A DNA stretch of 64,000 nucleotides. Source: Gammaproteobacteria bacterium. Lineage in GTDB: Bacteria > Pseudomonadota > Gammaproteobacteria > GCA-001735895. Location of the stretch: assembly GCA_030066085.1 (NCBI GenBank), contig JASJCI010000025.1, positions 100,916 to 164,915 of the forward strand, given 5' to 3'. Of this stretch, positions 41,723-50,272 are shown one piece after another. Every line of letters begins with the position of its first letter. The first letter of the stretch is position 1. The position numbers and the translations under genes were made by a program. The notes under the pieces were generated by a model. That model was not told the DNA's origin. It did no database searches and was given only the letters and a program-made list of their open reading frames with translations.

Positions 41723-42841
41723 ATGTCCTCGACCGCAACCGTTTTACTCGTATCCGCCTCGGCGACCAGTACCCGCGCCATCGGCAAGTGTCTCGATGAC
41801 GAATACACGCTGCTGCTGGCTGCCGATGCCGAGCAGGCCTGGGAACTGCTGGTCGAGCAGCGCGAGCCCTCGCTGGTGATCTGCGAGCTGGCACTGGCGG
41901 TGGACAGCTTCAACCTGCTCGAGCGGATTCGCGGAGCCGGCGACAATCAGCTGGCAGCGACGCCGATCCTGCTGCTGGTCGGGGAAAGTGACTCGGATCG
42001 TCAGCGTGAGCAGGCCTTCGAGCGGGGAGCCACCGATTTCGTCAGCATGCCGTTCGCGAGCTCGGAGCTGCACGCGCGCGTGCGCCTGCACGCCAACCTG
42101 CACAGCCAGCATGGGCTGGAACACACGCTCGAGATGAAGGCGGTGCCGGCGGTCAACGTGCTGCGGCAACTGTCGCGCGAAACCTTTTTCAATTCGCGCG
42201 TGCAGCAGGAGCTGTCGTTTTCGGCGCGCCACCGCAGCAACCTCGGCGTGGCCAGGCTGTGCGTCGACAATATTCGCGCGATCGTGGCCGGGTTCGACCG
42301 CGCGGTCGCTACCGCGGTGGTGCAAACCGTGGCCAAGATCGCGCAGCAGACGCTGCGGCGCGAGGACACGCTGTGTTACCAGGGCAAGGCCGATTTTGCG
42401 GTACTGTTTCCCGCTACCAACGGTATCGGCGCCTGCGCCGGCGTCAACCGCATCCTCGAGCGGGTTGCCGAACGCAAGATCCGTATCGCCGGCAAGCGGG
42501 TTCCGGTGACGCTGAGCGCCGCGGTCTACAGCTGCATCGCCGCCGAGGATTCCTCGCTGGAACAGATCTACGCGCTGCTCGAGCAGGGACTCGCGCAGGC
42601 GGTCGAGCAGGGTGGAGGCCGCCTGGTGAGTTGTTCGCCGATGGCAGAAGCGCGCGGCTGGTCGCTCGACCAGGTGCTCAAGATGATCGAGACCGGCCGC
42701 ACCGAGGGCATCGAGGAGCATGCGCCGGAACTGCTGCTGGCGGCCATGCCGCTGATCGAGTTTATCGACGCCAGGCTCGAGCTTGGTTTCGCGACCCTGC
42801 TGGCGCAGGACGACGCTCGGCGCACGGGTGGTAGCGGCTAA
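41723..42841 (+). CDS. degenerate receiver plus degenerate GGDEF protein
   Basis: The 372-residue protein aligns by pattern with response regulators having a diguanylate cyclase domain, but key residues are lost. The receiver start is LLVSASATSTRA rather than acidic, the phosphoacceptor position reads VICELAL (Glu for Asp), and the usual lysine region is FVSMPF. The GGDEF site reads QGKADFAVLF. The frame is open throughout and the fold pattern is kept, so it is probably an expressed pseudo-enzyme, perhaps binding c-di-GMP or a partner. ATG 41723 is chosen because the receiver begins there. Confidence 0.75.
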   Translation: MSSTATVLLVSASATSTRAIGKCLDDEYTLLLAADAEQAWELLVEQREPSLVICELALAVDSFNLLERIRGAGDNQLAATPILLLVGESDSDRQREQAFERGATDFVSMPFASSELHARVRLHANLHSQHGLEHTLEMKAVPAVNVLRQLSRETFFNSRVQQELSFSARHRSNLGVARLCVDNIRAIVAGFDRAVATAVVQTVAKIAQQTLRREDTLCYQGKADFAVLFPATNGIGACAGVNRILERVAERKIRIAGKRVPVTLSAAVYSCIAAEDSSLEQIYALLEQGLAQAVEQGGGRLVSCSPMAEARGWSLDQVLKMIETGRTEGIEEHAPELLLAAMPLIEFIDARLELGFATLLAQDDARRTGGSG

Positions 42842-42846
42842 AAATA

Positions 42847-42863
42847 GTTTCAAATTGAAACTG
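42847..42863. promoter_or_regulatory. AGTTTCAA-A-TTGAAACT palindrome upstream of fadE
   Basis: A perfect 17-base palindrome lies 76 bases before the fadE ATG. Its layout (GTTTCAA around one base) resembles PsrA-type fatty-acid operators as I recall them. It may be the operator for fatty-acid-responsive control of fadE and fadD. Confidence 0.5.
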
Positions 42864-42938
42864 TAGGTTGCCCGGCAGGTCGGTTTGTATTACTGTTGGC
42901 GTTCGCTTCCTGGACACTGAAGCTCACGGACACCCCCG

Positions 42939-45551
42939 ATGAATATTCTGCTTTTCCTGGCCGGCCTGCTCGGACTTTTTTACGCCATTGCACGCCACCG
43001 TATTCCGCTGCGTAACCTGGCCCTGATCAGCGGCCTGTTCCTCGCGGTCTTTACCCTGATGGGGGGATTCAGCCTGTTCTGGGGCCTGTTCTTCTGGATC
43101 CTGTTGCTGGTGCCCGCGATACTTTTCGGCGTCGACCAGATACGGCGCGAGTTTCTGTCCGAACCGCTGTTGCGACGCATCAGCCGCGTGCTGCCGCAGA
43201 TGTCGGAAACCGAGCGCGCGGCAATCGAAGCGGGTAACGTCTGGTGGGAAGCCGAGCTGTTCCGCGGTTCGCCCGACTGGCGCAAGCTGCAGGAATACAG
43301 CATGCCGAAGCTCAGCGAGGAAGAGCAGGCTTTCATCGATGGCCCGGTGGAAGAACTGTGCGCAATGATCGACGACTGGGACATCACCCACCGGCGCATG
43401 GATTTGCCGCCGGAGGTCTGGGACTACATGAAGCAACACCGCTTTTTCGGCATGATCATTCCCAGGCAATACGGCGGGCTCGAGTTTTCCGCGCACGCGC
43501 ATTCCTGCGTCGTCACCAAGCTGTCGGCGCGCAGTATTTCGGCCGGGGTTACCGTGATGGTGCCCAACTCGCTGGGACCGGCCGAACTGCTGCTGCACTA
43601 TGGCACCGACGAGCAGAAGGATCATTACCTGCCGCGCCTCGCGGATGGCCGCGAGATACCCTGTTTTGCGCTGACCGGTCCCGATGCCGGTTCGGATGCC
43701 AGTGCGATTCCCGATACCGGGGTGGTCTGCAAGGGACAGTTCGACGGGCGCGAGGTACTCGGCCTGCGCCTGAACTGGGAAAAGCGTTACATCACGCTCG
43801 GCCCGGTCGCGACGGTGCTCGGGCTCGCGTTCCGGGCGCTCGATCCGGACGGCCTGCTCGGCGACGAGGAGGATCTCGGCATTACCTGTGCGCTGATCCC
43901 GGTCGATACGCCGGGAATCACGATCGGCCGCCGTCATTTCCCGCTGAACGCGGCCTTCCAGAACGGGCCCAATAGCGGCAAGGACGTATTCATTCCGCTC
44001 GAGTACGTCATCGGCGGGCAGCAGAACATCGGTCGCGGCTGGCGTATGCTGGTCGAGTCGCTGTCGGCCGGGCGCGGCATATCGCTGCCGGCGGTGGGCG
44101 CCTCGGCGGGCAAGGCCGCCGCGCGCACGACCGGCGCCTATGCCCACGTGCGCAAGCAGTTCAACACGTCCATCGGCCGTTTCGAAGGCGTCGAGGAAGC
44201 GCTCGCGCGCATCGGTGGCCTGACCTACATGATGGAAGCGGGTCGGCTGCTGACCCTCGCTGCACTCGACGCCGGTGAAAAACCCTCGGTGGTCACCGCA
44301 ATCCTGAAATACTACAACACGGAGTGGATGCGCCAGGTCGTCAACGATGCGATGGACGTGCACGGCGGGCGCGGCATCTGCATGGGTCCGACCAACTATC
44401 TTGCGCGTGCCTACCAGACCCTGCCGGTGGGAATAACCGTCGAGGGCGCCAATATCCTGACCCGCAGCATGATCATCTTCGGCCAGGGTGCAATCCGCTG
44501 CCACCCGTTCCTGGTGCGTGAAATGATGGCCGCCGGCGCGGCCGACGAAGACAACGCGCTCGGCGAGTTCGACGCCGCCCTGAGCGGTCACGCGGAGTAT
44601 TTCGTGACCAACTGGTGCCGTGCCTTTATCTACGGCATCAGCGGCAGCCACCTTGCGCCGGCGCCGTACGCGGGTCGTATCGGCGCTTATTATCGCCGGC
44701 TCGGTCAGATGAGTGCCGCGTTCGCGGTAACCGCCGACCTGGTACTCATGATCCTCGGCGGTGCTTTCAAACGTCGCGAGAAACTGTCGGGTCGATTTGC
44801 CGATGCCATGGGCTACATGTACTACGCCTCGGCGGCGCTGAAAAAGTTCGAAACCGACGGTCAGCCGCGGGGCGATTTACCGCTGGTCGAGTGGTCGGTC
44901 AAGTACAGCCTGTACCAGGTGCAGATGGCGCTCGACGAAATACTGCGCAACTTTCCGCTCAAGTGGCTCGGCGTGCTCGTGCGGCACACGATCTTCCCGC
45001 TTGGACTGAGCCTGCGTCAGCCGAACGACTACCTCAGCCACCGGGTGGCTTCGCTGCTGATCCGTCCGGGCGAGGCGCGCGATCGATTGACAGATGGTCT
45101 CTACATCAGTAATGATCCCGAGGACATCACCGGATGCCTCGAGGACGCGCTGCAAAAAGTAGTGCTCGCGGAACCGATCGAACGCCGCCTGCGTCACGAT
45201 CGGCTCGCACCCGCAGCGCTGGAAAGCCATGAGCAGTGGCTGCAGCGACTCGAGCATGAAGGATTGATCAGCGCCGAAGAGGCGGCGATCGTAACTGCCG
45301 CGCGGGCGGCAACGCGTCGCGTCATCATGGTCGATGATTTTGCGCCGGAGCAAATGCTTCCGGGTGCATCGGCAAGCGGTGACGCGCCGGCCCGCGCAAA
45401 GCCTGCGCTCAAAAAGTCGGCGCGCACGAAAACCGCGGCAAAAAAGGCGGCGGCAAAAAAGACGGCCGGCAAAAAATCTGCCGCAAAAAAACCGGTGAGC
45501 AAGCCTGCCGCGAACGGCGGCGAGGACGGGCAGCAAGAAACGGAAACCTGA
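42939..45551 (+). CDS. fadE: FadE-type acyl-CoA dehydrogenase with a lysine-rich tail
   Basis: The 870-residue protein starts with hydrophobic helices (about residues 1-65), then the acyl-CoA dehydrogenase domain (PRQYGGLEFSAHAHS, CFALTGPDAGSDAS, MDVHGGRGICMGP) and the FadE-specific C-terminal domain (DUF1974; PNDYLSHRVASLL). It performs the first oxidation of beta-oxidation at the inner membrane, passing electrons to ETF. FadE proteins are usually about 815 residues. Here some 50 extra residues form an Ala/Lys/Pro-rich tail (KKSARTKTAAKKAAAKKTAG) like histone H1. fadD follows by 38 bases. Confidence 0.95.
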   Translation: MNILLFLAGLLGLFYAIARHRIPLRNLALISGLFLAVFTLMGGFSLFWGLFFWILLLVPAILFGVDQIRREFLSEPLLRRISRVLPQMSETERAAIEAGNVWWEAELFRGSPDWRKLQEYSMPKLSEEEQAFIDGPVEELCAMIDDWDITHRRMDLPPEVWDYMKQHRFFGMIIPRQYGGLEFSAHAHSCVVTKLSARSISAGVTVMVPNSLGPAELLLHYGTDEQKDHYLPRLADGREIPCFALTGPDAGSDASAIPDTGVVCKGQFDGREVLGLRLNWEKRYITLGPVATVLGLAFRALDPDGLLGDEEDLGITCALIPVDTPGITIGRRHFPLNAAFQNGPNSGKDVFIPLEYVIGGQQNIGRGWRMLVESLSAGRGISLPAVGASAGKAAARTTGAYAHVRKQFNTSIGRFEGVEEALARIGGLTYMMEAGRLLTLAALDAGEKPSVVTAILKYYNTEWMRQVVNDAMDVHGGRGICMGPTNYLARAYQTLPVGITVEGANILTRSMIIFGQGAIRCHPFLVREMMAAGAADEDNALGEFDAALSGHAEYFVTNWCRAFIYGISGSHLAPAPYAGRIGAYYRRLGQMSAAFAVTADLVLMILGGAFKRREKLSGRFADAMGYMYYASAALKKFETDGQPRGDLPLVEWSVKYSLYQVQMALDEILRNFPLKWLGVLVRHTIFPLGLSLRQPNDYLSHRVASLLIRPGEARDRLTDGLYISNDPEDITGCLEDALQKVVLAEPIERRLRHDRLAPAALESHEQWLQRLEHEGLISAEEAAIVTAARAATRRVIMVDDFAPEQMLPGASASGDAPARAKPALKKSARTKTAAKKAAAKKTAGKKSAAKKPVSKPAANGGEDGQQETET

Positions 45552-45589
45552 CCACCGTCCCGGAGTAAGCGACCAGCGAGGGGGAATCA

Positions 45590-47245
45590 ATGGAGAAGGC
45601 CTGGTTAAAAAGTTATCCGCCCGGGGTGCCGGAATTCATCGACATCGACGAATATCGATCGGTGACCGATGTGTTCGAACAGGCGATCGAAAGATTTTCC
45701 GATCTGCCCTGTTTCTGCAACCTGGGTACGACTCTCACTTACCGCGACATGGACCGCCTGACCGGCCGGCTCGCGAGCTACCTGCAGCAGCTGCCGGGCA
45801 TGGAGCGCGGCGACCGGGTTGCCGTCATGATGCCGAACACGTTACAGAATCCGATCGCCATCTTCGCGATCCTGCGCGCCGGCTATACCGTGGTCAATAC
45901 CAATCCGCTTTACACGCCGCGCGAGCTCGAACATCAGCTCAAGGATGCCGGTGCAAAAGCCATCATCGTGATGGAAAACTTCTGTCATACGCTGCAGGAG
46001 GTGATCGACAATACGCTGATCGAGCACGTAATTACGACCCAGCTCGGTGACCTGCTGCGCTTTCCAAAATCACTGATCGTCAACCTGGTCGTCAAGCACG
46101 TCAAAAAAATGGTGCCCGCGTTTTCGCTACCCGGCAGCGTGACCTTCAGGCAGGCGCTCGATATCGGCGCGCGCCAGCCGCACACACCGGTCGACTGCGG
46201 TCACGACGACCTCGCGTTCCTGCAGTACACCGGCGGCACCACCGGCGTCGCCAAGGGTGCGATGCTGTCGCATGGCAACATGGTCGCCAACATGCAGCAG
46301 GCCTCGGCCTGGATCAAGAACGTGGTCGATGACGGTACCGAGGTCATCATAACCGCGCTGCCGCTCTACCATATCTTTTCGCTCACCGCGAACTGCCTCA
46401 CTTTCATGAAGGTTGGCGGGCTGAATTACCTCATCACCAACCCGCGCGACATGCCCGGTTTCGTCAAGGAGCTGAAGGGTACCCGCTTTACCGCGATTAC
46501 CGGTGTCAACACGCTGTTCAACGGTTTGATGAACACGCCGGGATTCGAGCAGATCGACTTTTCCAACCTGAAACTGTCGCTGGGAGGCGGTATGGCGGTT
46601 CAGCAGCCGGTAGCCGAACGCTGGAAAAAACTGACGGGCTGCCCGCTGCTCGAGGCCTATGGACTGACCGAGACCTCGCCCGCGGTGTGCATCAATCCGC
46701 TGACCCTCGAAGCCTACAACGGTTCGATCGGGTTACCGGTGTCCTCGACCGAGGTATCGATCCAGGACGACCAGGGAACGATACTGCCGCTTGGTGAAGC
46801 CGGCGAACTGTGCGTGCGCGGTCCCCAGGTCATGCAGGGCTACTGGCAGCGTCCGGAAGAGACGGCCAAGGTGATTTCCGGGGATGGCTGGCTCAAGACC
46901 GGCGACGTCGCCGAGATCGACGACGATGGTTACGTGCGCATCGTCGACCGGCTCAAGGACATGATCCTGGTATCCGGTTTCAACGTGTTTCCGAACGAAA
47001 TCGAAACCGTCATCGCCAGCCTCGACGGCGTGCTGGAGGTCGGTGTAATCGGCGAGCCGGACGAGGTGGCCGGCGAGGTCGTCAAGGCGGTGATCGTGCG
47101 CAAGGACCCGAACCTGTCGGAGGATGCGATCACTGCACACTGCCGGGAAAACCTGACCGCCTACAAGGTGCCCAGGATTATCGAGTTTCGCAGCGAACTG
47201 CCGAAGACCAACGTGGGTAAAATCCTGCGCCGCGAATTACGCTGA
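45590..47245 (+). CDS. fadD: long-chain fatty-acid CoA ligase
   Basis: The 551-residue adenylate-forming enzyme activates fatty acids to acyl-CoA. The ATP/AMP motif is QYTGGTTGVAKGAMLSH, the second core is EAYGLTETSP, and the fatty-acyl signature region is GDGWLKTGDVAEIDDDGY with DRLKDMILVSGFNVFPNE. The catalytic lysine is in KTNVGKILRREL at the end. GAGGGGG precedes the ATG. It pairs with fadE in one transcript, so uptake and the first oxidation are co-expressed. Confidence 0.93.
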   Translation: MEKAWLKSYPPGVPEFIDIDEYRSVTDVFEQAIERFSDLPCFCNLGTTLTYRDMDRLTGRLASYLQQLPGMERGDRVAVMMPNTLQNPIAIFAILRAGYTVVNTNPLYTPRELEHQLKDAGAKAIIVMENFCHTLQEVIDNTLIEHVITTQLGDLLRFPKSLIVNLVVKHVKKMVPAFSLPGSVTFRQALDIGARQPHTPVDCGHDDLAFLQYTGGTTGVAKGAMLSHGNMVANMQQASAWIKNVVDDGTEVIITALPLYHIFSLTANCLTFMKVGGLNYLITNPRDMPGFVKELKGTRFTAITGVNTLFNGLMNTPGFEQIDFSNLKLSLGGGMAVQQPVAERWKKLTGCPLLEAYGLTETSPAVCINPLTLEAYNGSIGLPVSSTEVSIQDDQGTILPLGEAGELCVRGPQVMQGYWQRPEETAKVISGDGWLKTGDVAEIDDDGYVRIVDRLKDMILVSGFNVFPNEIETVIASLDGVLEVGVIGEPDEVAGEVVKAVIVRKDPNLSEDAITAHCRENLTAYKVPRIIEFRSELPKTNVGKILRRELR

Positions 47246-47317
47246 TGGCAGGCACCAGCTGACGTGGCGCGCCGCGGGCCGGGTTGACGGTCGACCTCTT
47301 CGCCGACGGCGGGGCGT

Positions 47318-47632
47318 TCAGTAACCGCTGATCTGCGCGTGCTGCGGTCTGGTTTCCTCGAACCGGCGCTGCTGTTCCTCGCTGGCGGGTTGCTGGTAGT
47401 CGCGTTTCCATTCGTCGATGCTCATGCCGTAAACCGCTTGCTGTGCATCGGCGTAGTCGAAGTCGAGGCCGAGCCGCCTGGCTTCCGCCGAGTACCACTT
47501 GGCCAGGCAGTTACGACAAAAACCGGCCAGGTTCATCAGGTCGATATTCTGCACGTCGCTGCGCTCCTGCAGGTGTGCAACCAGGCCGCGAAACGCGGCT
47601 GCTTCTATCTGGGTTTGCTGTTCTTTGGTCAT
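47318..47632 (-). CDS. DUF1244 family protein
   Basis: The 104-residue protein matches DUF1244: AAAFRGLVAHLQERSDVQNI, then MNLAGFCRNCLAKWY with two close cysteines (C-R-N-C), and GMSIDEWKRDYQ. The family is widespread in proteobacteria and lacks a known function; the cysteine pair and size suggest a small helical, perhaps metal-binding protein. ATG 47632 gives the usual length. It is divergent from tmcA across 48 bases. Confidence 0.9.
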   Translation of the reverse strand: MTKEQQTQIEAAAFRGLVAHLQERSDVQNIDLMNLAGFCRNCLAKWYSAEARRLGLDFDYADAQQAVYGMSIDEWKRDYQQPASEEQQRRFEETRPQHAQISGY

Positions 47633-47680
47633 GTTGGTCCGTCCCCTATAATGGCCGGCATTTTTTAGCAGAATACGCGC

Positions 47681-49708
47681 GTGCCGGCAATCGAATTCAA
47701 GCCCTGGTTCAACGACCTGCTGCTGCGGCTCGGGCACAGCCGGCAACGCCAGCTGGTCTGGCTCGAAGGGCCGATCGAGTGGTGTGATGCGCGCGCCGCC
47801 GATCTGCTGGCGCGCTACCCGGACTGGCCATTGCTGTCCAACCGCCCGGGTCTGCCGGCGGCGCGCGGGTTGAAGTTGGCCGACGATCTGCTCGGCTCGG
47901 AGCATGCCGGGCTCGTGCTCGATGGCTGGCGCGGCTTCGATCCCGATGCGATCTGTATTGCCGCCGGCACGCTGCGCGCCGGCGGCGTACTGGTAATCCT
48001 CGCCCCGTGCGCGGCTGATCGCGATCCGGCCGACGACGATTTCGCCCTCTGGCAGGATGATCGGCGCTCGCCGAACCTGCATTTTGCCGAGTACCTCGAA
48101 ACGGCGCTTGCCGAGGATCCGGCGCTGGGTTTGCGCGTGACCCCGGGCACCGGGCTGCCGGCGATACCCGACATGCCCCGGCTCGAAGCGACGCCGATTC
48201 ACAGCGGTGTTACCGACGAGCAGCAGCGCGCGCTGCGCGTAATCGACAGCTGGCTGACTACCGGGGATGACGGGCTGCTGCTGCTCGAGGCCGATCGCGG
48301 GCGCGGCAAGAGCAGCTGCCTGGGGTTACTGCTGCGCGCGCACGGCTGCCCGCCGGACTGGATCGTGTGTGCGCCCTCGCGCAAGGCCGCGCGGGTGCTG
48401 CTCGATAACGCCGGGGACGCGTGCTTCGTTGCGCCCGATCGCCTGCTCGACGAGTTATCCCCGGCCGGCCTGCTGTTGATCGACGAGGCGGCGATGATCC
48501 CGCAGTCCCTGCTGTCCCAGCTCTGCCGCAGATACCCGCGCGTGATTCTCGCGACCACCACCGGCGGCTACGAGGGCACGGGTCGCGGCTTTCGGCTGCG
48601 CTTCGTCGAGCGATTTAGCGCCCGATCGCTGCTAAGACTCTCGCTCGAGCGCCCGGTACGCTGGTGCGCGGGGGACCTGCTCGAGGCCTGGATCGAGAAA
48701 ACCCTGCTGCCGGCCTCGCTGCCGCCGGCGGAGCTGGCCGACGAGGGGTATACCATCGAGCGCCTCGAGCAGCCCGGGCATCCGCGGCGTCGCGCGCGCC
48801 TGCGCGAACTCTTCGCGCTGCTCGGAGCGGCCCATTACCGGACGCGACCGTCGGACCTGCGCCAGCTGATGGAAAATCCGGAGCTGGTCGTGTTCGCCGC
48901 GTTCAGCGGTGGACGCCTGCTCGGTGCAATCCTGCTCAATCCCGAGGGCGGATTCGATCGCGGTCTCGCGCGCGAAATCTACCGCGGCCGCCGGCGCCCG
49001 CGCGGACACCTGCTGGCGCAGATGGTAACCGCGCAGGCCGGGCTGGACGGGTTCGCCTGCTACCGGGGCTTGCGGGTGCAGCGTATCGCGGTGTCCGCGG
49101 CCTGCCGCCGCCGCGGAATCGGGCAGGCGCTGATCGGGCAGGCGCGGGCATACGCCGCCAGCGAAGGGCTCGATTACATCGGCGCCAGTTTTGCGCTCGA
49201 CGCCGAAACCGCCGGCTTCTGGCAGGCCACCGGTTTCGTTTTCGTGCACGCCAGTTACGCTGCCGGCAAAAGCAGCGGCGACCATTCGCTGGCGATGCTG
49301 TCGCCGCTCGACACCGGTCTGCGGGAGATGATCCGGGTAATCTCCGACCGCCGCTCTCGCCAGCTGCCGATGGAGCTGACCCAGCGCCTGCGGCGGCTCG
49401 ATCATCGGCAAGTGGTCGCGCTGTTGCGCCTGGCCGGATTTTCCTGCCGCCCGAGCCTGCTCGAACGCGAAGACCTGGACGCTTTCGTGCAGGGGCGGCG
49501 TCCCTTCGACTTGTGTTTCGCCAGCCTGCAACCGCAGGTCATGCACGCGATTGCGCACAGCCTGGAAGAGATACCGGCGCTGCTGGTCGAAAAGGCGGTG
49601 CAGAATCGACCGTGGCGGCAGCTGCCGCGCGAGTCCGGCGACGAGGGGCGCAAGCAGCTGCAGCGGCGCCTTCGGTTGCTGGTCGATGCCCTCGTGAATC
49701 CCTGTTAA
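47681..49708 (+). CDS. tmcA: tRNA(Met) cytidine acetyltransferase
   Basis: The 675-residue enzyme makes N4-acetylcytidine at the wobble base of elongator tRNA-Met. It has an N-terminal DUF1726 domain, an RNA-helicase-like ATPase (Walker A EADRGRGKSS, Walker B LLIDEAAMIP), a GNAT acetyltransferase domain (RIAVSAACRRRGIGQALIGQA) and a C-terminal tRNA-binding domain. The length is typical of bacterial TmcA. The start is GTG at 47681. It stands at the head of a plus-strand series with DUF924, yihY and xthA. Confidence 0.95.
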   Translation: MPAIEFKPWFNDLLLRLGHSRQRQLVWLEGPIEWCDARAADLLARYPDWPLLSNRPGLPAARGLKLADDLLGSEHAGLVLDGWRGFDPDAICIAAGTLRAGGVLVILAPCAADRDPADDDFALWQDDRRSPNLHFAEYLETALAEDPALGLRVTPGTGLPAIPDMPRLEATPIHSGVTDEQQRALRVIDSWLTTGDDGLLLLEADRGRGKSSCLGLLLRAHGCPPDWIVCAPSRKAARVLLDNAGDACFVAPDRLLDELSPAGLLLIDEAAMIPQSLLSQLCRRYPRVILATTTGGYEGTGRGFRLRFVERFSARSLLRLSLERPVRWCAGDLLEAWIEKTLLPASLPPAELADEGYTIERLEQPGHPRRRARLRELFALLGAAHYRTRPSDLRQLMENPELVVFAAFSGGRLLGAILLNPEGGFDRGLAREIYRGRRRPRGHLLAQMVTAQAGLDGFACYRGLRVQRIAVSAACRRRGIGQALIGQARAYAASEGLDYIGASFALDAETAGFWQATGFVFVHASYAAGKSSGDHSLAMLSPLDTGLREMIRVISDRRSRQLPMELTQRLRRLDHRQVVALLRLAGFSCRPSLLEREDLDAFVQGRRPFDLCFASLQPQVMHAIAHSLEEIPALLVEKAVQNRPWRQLPRESGDEGRKQLQRRLRLLVDALVNPC

Positions 49709-49731
49709 GATGACGCTTTCGCGAGAGTCCG

Positions 49732-50271
49732 ATGCCGCAGCAAGTCGTCGATTTCTGGTTTTCCGATGCCGTCAGCAAGCTCTGGTTCAAGTCGACACCG
49801 GAGTTCGATCGAAGCTTGCGCGACGAGTACGAGGCGCTCTGGCGACAGGCGCGAGACGGTGAACTCGACCACTGGCGCGACAGCGCCGCCGGTTGCCTCG
49901 CGCTGGTGATACTGCTGGACCAGTTTCCGCTCAACATGTTTCGCGGCGAGGCCCGTTCCTATTCGACCGAGGCCGCGTCGCGTGACGTGGCGCGGCACGC
50001 GCTCGCGCGCGGTTTCGATCGGGAGCTCGAAGGCAAGCAGCGTGCGTTCCTGTTCATGCCTTTCATGCACAGCGAACAGCTCGAGGACCAGGAGCTGGCG
50101 CTCGAGCTGTTCGACCAGCCGGGGCTCGAGGACAACCTGCGCTTCGCGCGCCATCACCACGATATCGTCAAACGTTTCGGGCGTTTCCCTCATCGCAACG
50201 CCGTGCTCGGTCGGTCGAATACGATCGCGGAAAACGAATACCTCGCGTCGAAGCAGGCGTTCACCGGCTGA
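49732..50271 (+). CDS. DUF924 family protein
   Basis: The 179-residue helical protein begins VVDFWFSDAVSKLWFKSTPE and contains the family motifs GCLALVILLDQFPLNMFRG and FLFMPFMHSE. DUF924 proteins resemble TPR-like folds and have no established function. It starts 23 bases after tmcA and its stop is one base before the yihY ATG, so the genes are probably co-transcribed. Confidence 0.93.
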   Translation: MPQQVVDFWFSDAVSKLWFKSTPEFDRSLRDEYEALWRQARDGELDHWRDSAAGCLALVILLDQFPLNMFRGEARSYSTEAASRDVARHALARGFDRELEGKQRAFLFMPFMHSEQLEDQELALELFDQPGLEDNLRFARHHHDIVKRFGRFPHRNAVLGRSNTIAENEYLASKQAFTG

Positions 50272-50272
50272 C

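Noticed and set aside
42924..44651. Minus-strand open frame of 575 codons opposite fadE
   Set aside because: Antisense to an unmistakable FadE; no domain or ribosome binding site.
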